NCBI GenBank assembly: GCA_015680685.1
Contig: MNCI01022074.1
Span: 401,010 to 465,009 of the forward strand
Length of the DNA stretch: 64,000 nucleotides
From: Gnetum montanum
Lineage: Eukaryota > Streptophyta > Gnetopsida > Gnetales > Gnetaceae
Direction: 5' to 3'
Shown here: positions 22,511 through 34,593 of the stretch, piece by piece
Position numbering within the stretch: position 1 is the first letter of the stretch
Layout of the letters: each line of letters starts with the position of its first letter
Notes under the pieces: generated by a model
Told to the model about the DNA's origin: nothing
Databases searched by the model: none
The model's input: only the letters and a program-made list of their open reading frames with translations
Position numbers and translations under genes: made by a program

Positions 22511-24216
22511 TAAAACACCACTAATTTCAGCCTAACACTTTGAAACAAAACAACTCAAGGCCTCTTGAGCTTTTGGGAGGCAAAAATTTGACTAACACAT
22601 GTAACTCACACTTGGCTTCTCAAGCTAGCTTGCCCTAAGTGGGAGAAACAACAATGACTTCAAGATCAAGTCAAAGATGGTCCAAATCTAAGAATGCAAG
22701 TCATCCTCAAGGGTCACTATTATCCACTTCAAGTTTCAGCATTTGGGAATTCAAATTTCAGGCCAAACTACACAAATTTTGCCACTCAGACTGTGGTCAC
22801 GCTGAGGTCATGCTGACAATGTGAGTACAGTGTGACCAACTTTGAGACCCTCAAAACCAAGCTGAAATGGTTTGACTTCAAGGGTGCAAGTCATCCACAA
22901 GGTTCATTATTGACAACTTCAAGTCCCAGCCTCTAGAATTCCAGATTTTGTTCAAAATTTCTAGTTTTTGTAGCTCACACTGGTAGTTTGAGTCCAACGT
23001 GAGCTACCATAAGTGTTTAAAACAAGGCACATCCAAGCTCAATTTTTAACTTGCAGATCATTCTCAAGGTCCACCACAGTCAAAAAATTTCTTTACTCAA
23101 GAAACAAGCTTCAAAGGTAAAAAATTGGTGTGAAATATGTCATTTTCATCAGGTCACGCTGAGGTCACGCTAGTAGCGTAAGTGCAGCATGAGTAAAACA
23201 TGAGTACTGATCATGCCCAATTAAAAAGCACATCAAACACACGCTGAGGACACACCAAGATAAAATCAACTTACATTAGAAGCTCTGGCGAAATAGAGAT
23301 GCCTCAAATAGCCACAAAACCACTTAAGTCAACATCTTATAGTAGTCAATTCGGGGACCAAGAAGTTTCAAGTGAGCCACCGTGAATCTCTCTTGTTGTA
23401 CATTATCATTTTCATTGTAAATTTTCATCATTTGTGAGCTAGTCAAGATCTTATGCTCCAAATTGTATCTAGTTCCATGGGCATAAGGTAGCTTGCGTAA
23501 GCCAATACACGTTGTAAGATACAGTACATCTGGTCAAAAATGTAGTCTGCCTATGCACGTCCAATTCGCACGCAGTTGTCCATCTAAAACCTATCACATG
23601 ATTTATTTTCCTCTCATTTCTCAACCATTGATCCATCTATGAGTTCCATGCCCAAATCTAGCCAAACCTTATAAATACTCCATCCATTCACATAAACGGG
23701 GTTGGCAATTTTGAAGGTTGGTGGCTTAGGAAACATTGACTAGCAACTTTTGGATGCTCGGGCACACCTGATTCCTAGCATCCAAGCACCTCCAAGCATA
23801 TCACCCCAGGGCTTAGTGCTTGAATTTCCATCCACACACGCAGATACACTTTGACCAATGCACATTCATTCTAACTAATACAATACAGTTCATTTTTTCC
23901 TTCCATTATATCATTTACTCTATTTTAAATTTAGTTCACGTATTATTTACAATATAGTTTTTTACATGCTCTGTTTGCATTTTTTGCATCACTGTTTACA
24001 TTTCATACATCAGTTATGATAACCCCAATGCAAGCTATAGCTCACGGTCAGGGAAGTCCTTGGTTGATTTGAGTGCAGACCATCCAAGGCACTCTACCTT
24101 CATTTTCCTTTCCAACTTGCCCTCATGCAAAGGCAAGGTTAGCTGTACCTATCTAGTGATCTTTCGATGTTTGTTTTTTCCCTTCCAGCCTTACACCGAT
24201 GATTTCAGTTAGTACA
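22511..24216 (+). repeat. T2 5' LTR
   Basis: 1706 bp. It starts TAAAACACC (TG in the 3' copy) and ends AGTACA. TATAAATA lies at 23670-23677. U3 (22511-23300) is built of about three imperfect copies of a 150-200 bp unit, each containing a GACTTCAAG...TGCAAGTCATCC...AAGGGTCA/TTATTG motif and followed by TCACGCTGAGGTCA-type words. Confidence 0.9.
23670..23677 (+). promoter_or_regulatory. T2 5' LTR TATA box
   Basis: TATAAATA, copied at 40792-40799 in the 3' LTR. Confidence 0.6.
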
Positions 24217-24222
24217 ATAAAT

Positions 24223-24239
24223 TGGTGCTAGAAGGAGGG
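24223..24239 (+). other. T2 primer-binding site
   Basis: TGGTGCTAGAAGGAGGG, six bases after the LTR end. It is the same unusual primer as T1 and T5. Confidence 0.7.
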
Positions 24240-24664
24240 TTGAACTCGTTTATCGTCTATCAAAACATTGATCACACTACCTGTTCGAACGCTATGCAAA
24301 ACAAGTACTAAAACTAAAGCCCAGGTTGTCAAGCTAGCTTATATACACCCATCTTGACTTAGTCACGTTAACCTTAGTTACTCACGCCAACTTGTCAAGC
24401 CAGCTTGCTCATGCTATCGGCTTGCTCACACTGTCAGCTTGCTCATGCTATCAACTAGTTTGCATACACTAGTTTACACACGCCCAACTTACTCACACCA
24501 ACTAGACCACTTAGCTTATGTACGATTAGCTCATCCAATGCAGTTTATTCATGCTCACTATGGAATCTTTCTAGATCAATACAGTGACACTGTTGATCTC
24601 TAACTTTGGGGTTGAGACCTCAAACCTTGTGACTACGATGGAACCCATAACTATTATTGAATAG
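24240..24664 (+). other. T2 5' leader
   Basis: No coding was recognised. Short direct repeats of the type CCAACTTG / CAGCTTGCTCATGCTATC recur at 24380-24530. Confidence 0.5.
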
Positions 24665-26870
24665 ATGAACCCTCAAGGCCCAATTCACCAGTCACTTAGG
24701 CTACAAGGCAAAGACCCTACTTATGCAATTCTCACACTAGAACAATATAACTTCATCTGTGTGAAGATTCAAGCCAACCTGCCTATCGATTATGTAGAGA
24801 AAGAAGCAAAGCAAAGCTATGAGCTCATTTACAAAGGAGGTTATGAGTTCACTCCCTCAGCATTTGATATAATCCCCCTTTCCAAACACCATCATCAACT
24901 CATCTCTCACCTTCTCATGGTAAGGAGTCAAGCTTTACAACCACCTCTAATAGAGCCTCAGAGTGGAGATGAGGAAGATGACTTTGCAGCCCAATCTGAG
25001 CATGGGGATTCGTACCATACCGTCAGCCCTCACGCCCATACAAACTCATTATTCCAACCTTTCCTAGAAGAGACCATACTTCCTCCATTATTTGTAAATA
25101 CTCAAGCACCAATTTCTTTACAGGAAGTACCCGCTTCTATTCCCACCTTCTCTAGGCCCAACATTCAATATGATACGTCCATCTCCATCATACCTCCGTA
25201 AGTACAGTCCCAACAACCCCCTCCTCAAACTAATGCAAGATCAATTTCTAATCTCAAGTAATTGGGATTCCATTAGTTATACCAGCTTCCACGTCCACCC
25301 ATTACATACCACAAGTGCAAATCCATGGAGCACCTCTAATCACTTTAGCCCAACACATTTAGGGTGTCACCTCACAACCCATGGTTGGGTAGTTGGTTTC
25401 ACTAGCTATTCAGCAACACCAACCAACTCATTACAGCATACCACACCCTACAATTCCATCTTTGAATGTTGCTCCATCACAACAACTGAAAATCCAACAA
25501 CCTCCCTTTCCACAAACAATCCAATAATCGAATTACTATCAATCACAATCCACTCAACCTGCTAGTCTACCTACCACCCAAGAGTAAGCATACACAAAAA
25601 AATTGATGCACTCATTAACTGAGGAGTTAAAGTGCCTTAAAACTACAAACACTAAGGAAGTCAAGGTGCTAGACTTCTACCAAGATGACCCAATCCACCC
25701 TTCAGTTCCACCATTAACCTTACCAAAGGGAATCTCATTACCTCAACTAACCAAGTACAATGGAGAGGGATATCCAAATGCCAATCTGGTAACATTTCAC
25801 CTAGAGTGTCTATTGCTTCAAGCCTAGCCTCATGTAATTATATGTGTGTTTGCTATGTCCCTAACAAGAAGAGCCTTAGATTGGTACTGAGCTTTATCCC
25901 ATAACTTCATATCCTCTCTGGAGGATTTGTTACATCAGTTCGTTACCTGCTTTAAATATAATTTAAATCCTAAAGCCACACTGAATAGCTTGATTCAGAT
26001 TAAACAGGCACCATTAGAGCTAGTACAAAAATTTATCCAGAGGTGGAGTGCAACCCTAAATCAACTTCAGAAACCCATACCTGAGACATACCTGCTTACC
26101 ATTCTTAAGGCTATCATGAATGACTTCATTAAATCAAAACTTTATTATCTGAGTGCCTACACTTTGAATCAAGCATTCGCACAAATTAAGAACATAGAAG
26201 AGGCATTGTAAACAAGCAAAGACCCAACTTACTTAGCCTTTAGGAGCCAACATACGAAGAAGGATAAGGATAAATCCAAAATGACGGTAGCAGTGGTGGC
26301 AGAAATAGCCCAACCTAATAATCCAAGATAGAAAGGAAAACAATCCACTGCTCCAACTGGCTATGAAAGAAACACACCTACACCTACACTTGAATCTTCC
26401 TTGAAAAAAACCACAAACATGGATCCCACTCATACATTTGAACGAAAAGATCCCACTCAATATACACCCGTTCCTATGAAGCCTTCACAATTGTTAGATC
26501 AACTTCTAAAGACCAAGCTAATCCAACACAAAAAAATGTCCCCCGCAATGTCCCAAAAACATGATCAATTCTGTGAGTTGGCTAAGAACCCAGCTTTAGC
26601 AATAGCTAATGAGCCCCCTATTCCAAGAGGCTTTAGGTTGGACAGGTTTTGCAAATATCACCAATGGTGTGGGAATGGAACTGACTACTGCTTTACTTTT
26701 AAAAAAAAAGATATACAATGCATGATTGATAGGGGTGAAATAGTATTTGATGAGGCAAACCCAGTAAAACTCCAAAACCAACCCATGTGAGTCTACAAGG
26801 ATCCTCTCAATACTAAAGACTCACCATATGTGATTAACACTATCCATGTGGAAAATGGGAAAGACACCCC
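24665..26870 (+). pseudogene. gag: T2 gag, degenerate
   Basis: Starts MNPQGPIHQSLRLQGKDPTY and is open for 178 codons. A P/S/T/Q-rich part (25100-25560) is followed by the capsid at about 25600-26210: DFYQDDPIHPSVPPLTLPKG, KYNGEGYPNANLVTFHLECL, FAMSLTRRALDWY, and FIQRWSATLNQLQKPIPETY. The C-terminal knuckle-like motif FCKYHQWCGNGTDYC lies near 26645-26690, followed by KDIQCMIDRGEIVFDE, which matches Tat gag ends. Only a handful of stops and shifts separate the blocks. Confidence 0.82.
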
Positions 26871-28200
26871 ATGAAAACCTTTTGTAATCCACAGGCCTTC
26901 TAAAACTACTCCTACTTCATCATATGCACATTTCCTACACCACAAAAACCATTCATCATTCGCGTACCTCCTTCTATCGCAACAACAACCACACCATTAG
27001 AAAATCAACCCACTCCCTTTGTGATTCAACTGCTAAAACACCCTAACATGCAACCCCCTACCATTTCCCCATGACCCTTATGAGAGCACCTTGTTGATAG
27101 GCTCACAAGAGAGTGCCCAGAAAAGGAACATCATGAGTACAAATTAGGACCATCGAAGCCCATACCTCTAAATGTTGTTCCTATGGTTCCATGCACCAGT
27201 GAACCTAGCACAAGTCATCAAGAAAAGAATATTGACACTCATAGGATCCCAAACTCAACAACCCCATTTACTAATACAAAAATCACTCCACGAGAGATAT
27301 GAATGCTGGGTCAAATGGACCAAGTCTCCATAGACAAGAGTGCCCAAAATGGTAAGGATCTAGTGAGTGCATTGACCCAAGTCATGCAGGCTTTGAAACA
27401 AAAGAATACTTCCTTAAGCCTGTATGATCTAGTAATGACTTCACAGGTACATTGAGAAGCTCTCGTGTGTATGTTGACTTCGATTCTTGTTAGTGAGGAC
27501 CTTCTCATAGATGAGCTATTCATTTATGCAATACTGTCCCCACAACCTCAAGAATCAAGGCCCACATCCCTGGAATTTTGTGCTAGTGACATTAAGAAAG
27601 ATGATAAAATGGGAGAGATTACTACAGTCCCCATGTTCATAACAATACAAGTTAACCATTTCAAGATACGTAGGGTGCATGTCAATGATGGTGCAACAAC
27701 GAATGTACTACCCTTTCCTATCATCAAAAAGCTGGGACTTATGGAGCAAATATGGCCCATGAAAACATCTTTTTTAAAATTCTTTCAGTGGTTCTCATGT
27801 CATGGTAAAAGGCATGGTTACCTTTGATTTCATAGCAAGGGACCAATTCCCCACATCGGTCGAATTCGTAGTGGTTGATGAAATGTCGAGATTCAATCTG
27901 ATTCTAGGATGTCCTTGACTACCTCAACTTAGAGCTGTATCCTCACTGATCCATCAAGAGATCCACCTACCTTATGATGGCAGTGAAATCATTGGGATAC
28001 GACAACATCATTCACTTCCTCGCACTCAGGAATGGATCAAGGATCAGAAGTTAAGTTCTCTAAGCCTAAACAGGAAACCATGAACATACTTCAAGATATG
28101 AACTAGCCTCTAATTCATGATCCTACTAAAACTAAGGATGCACCAGACAACATAGACATAGGAGCCATTCCCACTGATGTCTCTTGGTAAGAATTACCCT
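26871..28200 (+). pseudogene. pro: T2 linker and protease, degenerate
   Basis: After a proline-rich linker, a conserved helix (YDLVMTSQVH near 27422) precedes the protease. MFITIQVNHFKIRRVHVNDG and ATTNVLPFPIIKKLG near 27630-27735 form the active-site loop; the aligned T1 residues are DDEA. A frameshift near 27785 breaks the frame before DFIARDQFPTSVEFVVVDE and LILGCP. The conserved frame continues to about 28280 (ELPFDI...IRRIKKQL). A strong donor-like AAG|GTGAGT sits at 28225, a possible start of the intron that would join protease to RT. Confidence 0.75.
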
Positions 28201-28289
28201 TTGACATCACCAGTGAAAGGGAAGGTGAGTACAAGATCATACCTACATGCCCTACCTCTCACATCAAAATACGAAGGATTAAAAAGCAA

Positions 28290-28565
28290 CTCAATAATTA
28301 GGGCCTCTCTCACCCCACCATCATTTGGAAAGACGTTAAACTACCAATCATCTAGAACGACATTAAACTGCAGCAAACTTCTGCAATGACATTAAACTAG
28401 CCACGATCAGAAATGGTTGATTTAGTTTAAAGCCTCCTAAAACTGTTATTGCTTTCGTCCCGCTATGGCCTAAAACTGGTGATCCTTCTTTCTTTAACAT
28501 AGATGTGACAAGCCATCATGACTTTAAATTGATGTATACGGCCCGAATGGCCTTAAACTAGAGCT
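28290..28565 (+). repeat. TAAACT-core degenerate repeat array, protease side of spacer (T2)
   Basis: Units include GACGTTAAACTACC, GACATTAAACTGCAG, GACATTAAACTAGCC, GCCTAAAACTGGTG and GGCCTTAAACTAGAGC. The position is the same as 7040-7260 in T1. Confidence 0.75.
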
Positions 28566-30686
28566 CAACATGTACAAATTCACAAACTCTTGCTACGTTA
28601 TGTTAAATTTAAATTTACAAGTTACAAGTTACAATTTTGATTCATGCCTTCTCATTACTTTCCTTTTTTACAAATATTTGATTTATGTTTTGTTCCCTCA
28701 TTTTACATTTAGCTACACGCATATGTTCACGATAATACTTGAGAAAACAAGAAAAATAACAAAGAAAATAAAAAGAGAAAACATATAAAAAAAATATTGA
28801 ACATCAATATGGTAATAGAATTCCAACACATTATGCCATGATTAGATCCATATCATTACATCTTTCCATCATATATTTCCATTAAAAATCCAAAAATCCA
28901 AAACATTTAATAGCTAAAGCTAGATTAAAAGTAAGCTCATGCATTAGTACTAGGAGGGGGCTGGTCTCCAAAATCCTCCTCATCATTTGTTCTCACTCCA
29001 CTAAGGCTAACTCCATCATTAACATGTCCCTATAATAGAACAAAAAAAAATAGGTAAGAGTAATAAAGCAAATCATGAGTACAAAACCATGAAAAATAGT
29101 AACACTAACTATAAAAACAATAAAACCATACAAAAGTAAGTACCATAATAAAACACTCACAAGCGAGGAGGGCCTTAGGCTAGCCTCCAAATGCCATAGA
29201 ATCGTCCTCAGGAACATTTGTCCAATCCTGCTCTAGGCCAAGATTAATACCAGCCAAAGTTTTACCCTTGTCCACCGAGGTCCAGGTACGGCACTCAAGA
29301 GAGAACATGCCTATCGAAGCCTCCCTAGAAGTGGTGGTAATGGTTCTCTCATGAGATCCCTCCACCTCGGTGCACTCAAAAAACCTATCGTAAGCAGGAT
29401 GCAAGCCTATCCCATCAATGAACATTTCCATCTAACGATGTTCAACTGACTCCTCCTTTAACTATTTCTTGTACTGATGCTTGTGATCCTTTTGGTCTTG
29501 ACCCCACTTTCATACTTTAGTAGCAAAGGATTTCCAATTGTGACATTTCCTATTCAGCAAATCCATCTATGCCCTCTGTTTGGCTAAATCCCGTGTCTCC
29601 TACACTTTGCTATTCAAAACTGTCTAGTAACGTTCATAGGTGATCTCAGATGTGTGCAATGTACTATCACCAGATAGGCTAGCTATAGCAAAATCATAAT
29701 AAGATTGGAGATCCCTCGTCTCTTCTCTCTCCTTCACCAATGTTTCCTTCAATGAGTGCATCTCATCCCATAGATACTCAACTGAACACCTACAAGTCCA
29801 AAGTGACTTAGCGTTCTGTACAACGTAACCGAAAACTGCATCGTAAACCTCTCTAGGGACTTGCTCAATATTCCTTGGCAATTCACAGAGGGCATCAATG
29901 TGAGTAGCCTTAGAAGGATCCCACTGAAGCCTGGTGCTTGCAAGTATAGGTACCGTGCACATGAATCAGCTATAATCAACAACGAACACAAAGAAACATA
30001 ATAAACCCATATACTTAGCATAATACGTAACATACACACACCTAGTTTTGGATGAGCTTGTTGTAGGTGAGTGACCACATCATTAACAATGCCTGTGACA
30101 AAGTCCATTTTACTAGTAATCTCAAGCCATGGCATTAACTAATCGGTGGAGGTGGGACAAGCATGGGAGGTCACCTCAATCAGGGCTTCTGACCCTGACA
30201 CTTCTTCCCGGAATGTATGCACCTCAAAAACCTCCGCATCTACCTCTAGTGTTAGGAATAATCAAGATAATAAAAGAACACATAAAAGTTAAAGGGTACA
30301 AAAATATGGATTGAGCTAAAAGGAACATACCAAAAGCCCTTTGCTGGTTAGCTTAGATGGATCACCAAGTTGCAAAGATCCATCGAAGACACCTCTCTCA
30401 TCACTTGAATGCCTAAGTGCATCCAAAGCCTCAGCAAGCTTTGCCCCCATGATGCTTGTTACATCTTCCTCTTGAAGGATAGGAGGTTCCTTGATTGCTT
30501 CTTCCCCCTCTTTTCCTTCTTCCTCTAGCCCTATGATGACCACTTCTGGTTCAACCATTGGGGCCAAGACGTCTCTCTCCCTCTTAGTACTTTCCTCTGA
30601 TAACACCAGAATCCTAGTGTTAGTATGACATAGTATATACGTATGTTTAATAAACATATAAACCAAAACACAATAAAAAATATAAA

Positions 30687-30771
30687 TAGATAACAATAAA
30701 ATANTAAGAGTGAAGAGGATCCACTTCGTATTGCTAGTGGAGGGTAAGTATTTTATTTTATTGTTATCTAN
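30687..30771. other. Assembly join: 66-bp segment between two Ns, probably inverted
   Basis: Ns at 30704 and 30771 enclose 66 bp. The last 17 bases of the segment (30754-30770) are the exact reverse complement of 30687-30703, just left of the first N. Turning the segment round and removing the overlap and Ns gives exon 5 of the antisense gene a strong donor (GAGG|GTAAGT) with the phase needed by exon 6. Confidence 0.75.
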
Positions 30772-33225
30772 ATGGTCTCACCTCTGGGGTAGGCTCCCTT
30801 GGGAATTCATTTCTTTTCACTTTTGCGTTGGATCTCCCAACGGTCTCACAAATCAAACATTCAGCCACTTTAATAGACGTGTGTAGTATAGGTGGTTCCA
30901 ATCCCAAGCTATCACGAAAATGATGGGAATGACTAGCTGCACCCCCAATAGTAACAGACACTAATTCTTTAATGCCTTCGGGTGGGTCCTGAGATCTAGT
31001 GGTGTTAAACAAATGGTGAATCCAAGGATGAGATAGTTGTGAACAGTCCCTCAAAATATAATGGTTATCACCATAAACTACTAGGAACTTAGCAAACCTA
31101 TGTAGGTACCTTACAAAGAAGGCAAAGGTGAAATGGGATTTGGCATTGATGTTTGAGCGTAATCTAATAATCTCTCCACGAAATCCAGATCTAAGAAATT
31201 ATGCCCAATTATAATGCATGCCCATATCTAGGATTGCACATATGATATGTGTAGACTCAATCCCAAGGTTTCTTCCTTAAGAAAGAGATTTAGGAAATGC
31301 CCGTGCCCAAAATAAAGGGTATAAGAAGTTCACCTCCATTGATCAAGTATCATCTTGCATGGCAAAACGTTTGGGACCCTGAGACACACCTAATGAATCT
31401 TTAAGTTCCTTTATGATTTGGCTTTCTTTAGTCTCTTTATCTACTACAACTCTGGTGCCATCCATAGGCATGCCAAAGAGATCAGAAAGGAACTCAATAG
31501 TCAGATGGAAAGACACCTTGACTTCTCAAACCCGCGTAGTGAAATGAGAAGTATTGTTGCTAAAAGAATCAACAATGGTGACCATTTCAGTAGTTGGAAT
31601 ATTAGGAGTTAGAGAAGTGACTAAGTCCATCAAACCCGCACGGCTAAGGCAGCTGATGATTAACTCAGAAGCCTTCATTTACAACCATTGTTATGACTGT
31701 TCTATCTCTCCATACTTCATGAAAAGAGTGGCCTCAGTGCACCCTAATACGATAGTAACTTCATCAAAAGAGACGACCGCTACAGGAAAAACATAGAGAA
31801 AAAGATTAAAAATATAGTACATGATGATGCAACAAAGAGAAAATGGAGTCTAGGATGTGATCATTTACCATCAATAAATGGCGTAGGCAGATTAGGCATA
31901 GGATCAATTATTTGAGGAAAAATTGGCCCGTTGGAGGACCAATCCTCATGCAACCAACCACAAACTTGACAGCATTCAAAAGCCCTTGAGAATTGCCTAT
32001 GGTAGTCAACAATAGCACCTCTTTTCTGGTCCAATACCATAGCACAAAGAGTGAGGCCCAACATGAATGCTTTCAACGCTATGTGTGCTAAGGCAAGCCC
32101 ACCGTCGTCATCATGCATCCCATTCTCATCGAAAGGAGGCCTGCATAAAAGAAGAATATTTATGCATAGACAACAATATAATTTTAGAAGAATCAAAAAT
32201 CAAGTAGAGAACAAAGAGCATACTTGTCCACTCTATACACTGTCCCAGGTGGGTTCTGGAATAGAGTATGCACATGGAAGGCTAGAAAAAGTGTGTTGTT
32301 GCTATCATAATGGCTACAAGTAGGTAGTTCCCATACACGAGTCAAGGGACAAGTAGATCTAGGACCCTTGGGAGGGCCTCCCTTAGCTGTAAAAAGTCCC
32401 TCATCTATGTTAGTAATGAAGGCAAGCATGTCTAGTGTAAATCCAGACAACATAGTTTCAATGATATCACAAGCTAACTACTCACTTAAATGAGACCATA
32501 TAACTATGCTAAAATTTTGCAAAACAAATGAAAAAAATGAACCAACACCAGGACAGAACCATATGACATGAGGCCCAATGTGCATGTCATAAGGAGGTAT
32601 GTCTGGTCCAAAGGGGTCAAACCAAGCAAGTATACCAACAAGATCGACCGCAACGAGGGAAGATTTAAGTCCCCTACATACAGCCAAAACCTTAGGTAAG
32701 TAAAAGCTAAGTGCTCAAAATAATATGTAACTAGATAAACCAAACACATAAATAATATTTAAATACATAGTTGAACCCCATGAGACAAGGACACCAATAT
32801 TTATTTGGTGTATTTAATGCTCACTGAGGTACATTGAAATTGTCTATACAGTAGTTTATCGCAAGCAACATAAAATAAACATGTAGGTGTAAAACCATGA
32901 ACATTCATAGATTCATAAAAATGTATTTAAATCTGTCCAAACAAGAAAACAATAAACAGCATAGACCTAAACACCAGTAGCCAACATTTCAACAAAAAAT
33001 TTTCATCTTCATGTTTCAACACAAACGCTACTCATGAGGGGGTTTTCCCTAGCACTCACACTAAGCACCCCTATGGCACTCATGCTAAGTGTCCTTGCAC
33101 TCATGTTTCCTACCCTATAGTATGCCCTAAACTAAACTCACACTACCACTCATTAGAGGGTTTCCCTAACAACTCACACTAGGTGTCTCTGGCACTCACG
33201 TTGGGTGTCCCTGATGCTCACACTG

Positions 33226-33381
33226 GGCCTGCCCTACAACATAGCTGACGTTGCCCAAAATCTAGGCCTCCCCTGCAACATAGCCCATGCTACCCAAAAA
33301 CTAGGCCTACCCTACAACGTAGCTCATGCTGCCCAAAAATTGGGCCTGCCCTACAACGTAGCTAACACTACCCTAATCTAT
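33226..33381. repeat. 39-bp tandem repeat, four copies, in intron 1 of the T2 antisense gene
   Basis: Four consecutive 39-base units each begin GGCCT-CCCT-CAAC-TAGC. Because 39 is a multiple of three, the plus strand reads as a 13-residue repeat (GLPYNVAHAAQKL type), which makes a spurious 120-codon frame. Looser CACTCACACTA-type repeats surround it (33010-33560). Confidence 0.85.
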
Positions 33382-34409
33382 GCTCACGCTAGCTTGCCCT
33401 GCACTTACATTGGGATTTTCCTAGGAATGCACGCTAGGGCCTATTCTTGTAGCTTATGCTACCCTGGAAATCATGAATCCCTAGCACTCACGCTGCCCAA
33501 GAATCCCTGGCATTCATGTTGTGCTAGGAAAGCTCACGCTGCCCAGGAAGCCCTAGCACTCATGTAGTGCTCGCCCTAGTAAACAAAATGAAAATAGGAA
33601 AAAATATAACTCGCCCTTATTCAACCATGCAAGCCCAAAAAACAAAAATCAAAGAAAAATATATACATATACATAGTAACCCACAAACCCCAGAAAGAAG
33701 CCTTGAATCCCCAAAACAACCCAAAATCACACTGAAAACATAGCAGAAAATGGTGGCCATGAGAGACCATGCTACCCTAGCTAACACTATGTACAGAATA
33801 CCAGAGAGAAAAGGAAGAAACAAACCTACACAGAGCTCCATCCCATGCTGGAAACCTAGCTTGAGGGAGATGTTGAAGTAGCTCTTCACTCTCCTCCATG
33901 AATGCTAGATTCACTTGCCTCTTCCCCTTGCCTCAGCTTGCTTTCCCTTTTCCCTTCATGGCTACCCTCTGACTCACGCTGCACTCTATAGCTTGCTTAC
34001 GCTCCAATCCAACGTCCAAGAACTCCCACTAGCACAAATGATGCCCTTGTACCCCAAAAAAAAATTTTAACCCCATGTTCACTCTCAATTTAGTTTATTA
34101 GTTTATTTTATTTTATTTATCATGTTTCAGGTTTAAATTTTGTTCTCATGGTATTACTTATGTCATTTTTTTCTTCTTTCTTACGTGATATTCCTCTTTA
34201 TTTTATTCCTGGGAGATAAGGCCAAAATTTTAAAAATAGAAAAAAGGGGAGAGAGAAAAGTTAAAATCAAAATAGAATGATGTGAATATACATAATGGTG
34301 CATAAAAATCCTTAAGACTATAAGATCCCATAAACTTATTATTTTCATGAAACATCGAAATTAGCAACACTCCATACACTCATTCATGATACAATGTGAC
34401 ATGAAATTT

Positions 34410-34510
34410 ATCAGCCTAGTGTGGCCTAAAACTACCATGGCCAGCCCGGTATGGCCTAAAACTACCATGTGGTCTAGGTATGACACTAAACTACTACTAC
34501 ATTCTGCAAT
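34410..34510 (+). repeat. TAAACT-core degenerate repeat array, RT side of spacer (T2)
   Basis: Three units: GGCCTAAAACTACCATGG, GGCCTAAAACTACCATGTGG and GACACTAAACTACTAC. The position matches 11330-11600 in T1. Confidence 0.65.
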
Positions 34511-34593
34511 TTCATCAATACATAGATTAATTACCCAATGCTCATTTACATTTAACAACTCCTTCATTAGGTAAATGTCACTCGCTTCGCTCC

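Larger units (their letters stand above)
28937..33899 (-). pseudogene. T2 antisense nine-exon gene nested between protease and RT
   Basis: Exons on the minus strand: 33899-33826, 32673-32549, 32431-32224, 32140-31869, 31779 to about 30705, 30596-30331, 30243-30042, about 29936-29161, 29029-28937. It starts MEESEELLQHLPQARFPAWD. The first four introns begin GTTTG, GTGTT, GTATG and GTAAA and end in TAG or CAG; phases (2,1,2,1) join exactly, giving GLKSSLVAVDLVGILAWFDP and GTVYRVDKPPFDENGMHDDD across joins. Exon 5 has a one-base shift and a few stops. The tail ends in QPPPSTNA and a stop. Exons 7-8 include WDPSKATHIDAL and a likely coiled coil (YLWDEMHSLKETLVKEREET). No family is recognised. Part of exon 5 loosely resembles the plant 'putative transposon protein' type domain (VRxVxVxF...LFGMPMDG). 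T1 has a homologue. Confidence 0.8.

Noticed and set aside
33205-33567. A 120-codon plus-strand frame with a 13-residue repeat
   Set aside because: It is created by the 39-bp DNA tandem repeat inside intron 1 of the antisense gene; its ends have no conserved sequence.
28937-33899. The idea that the minus-strand frames in the spacer are shadows of sense coding
   Set aside because: The sense strand here has no gag, protease or RT motif, while the minus-strand exons splice in phase and have protein homologues in T1.
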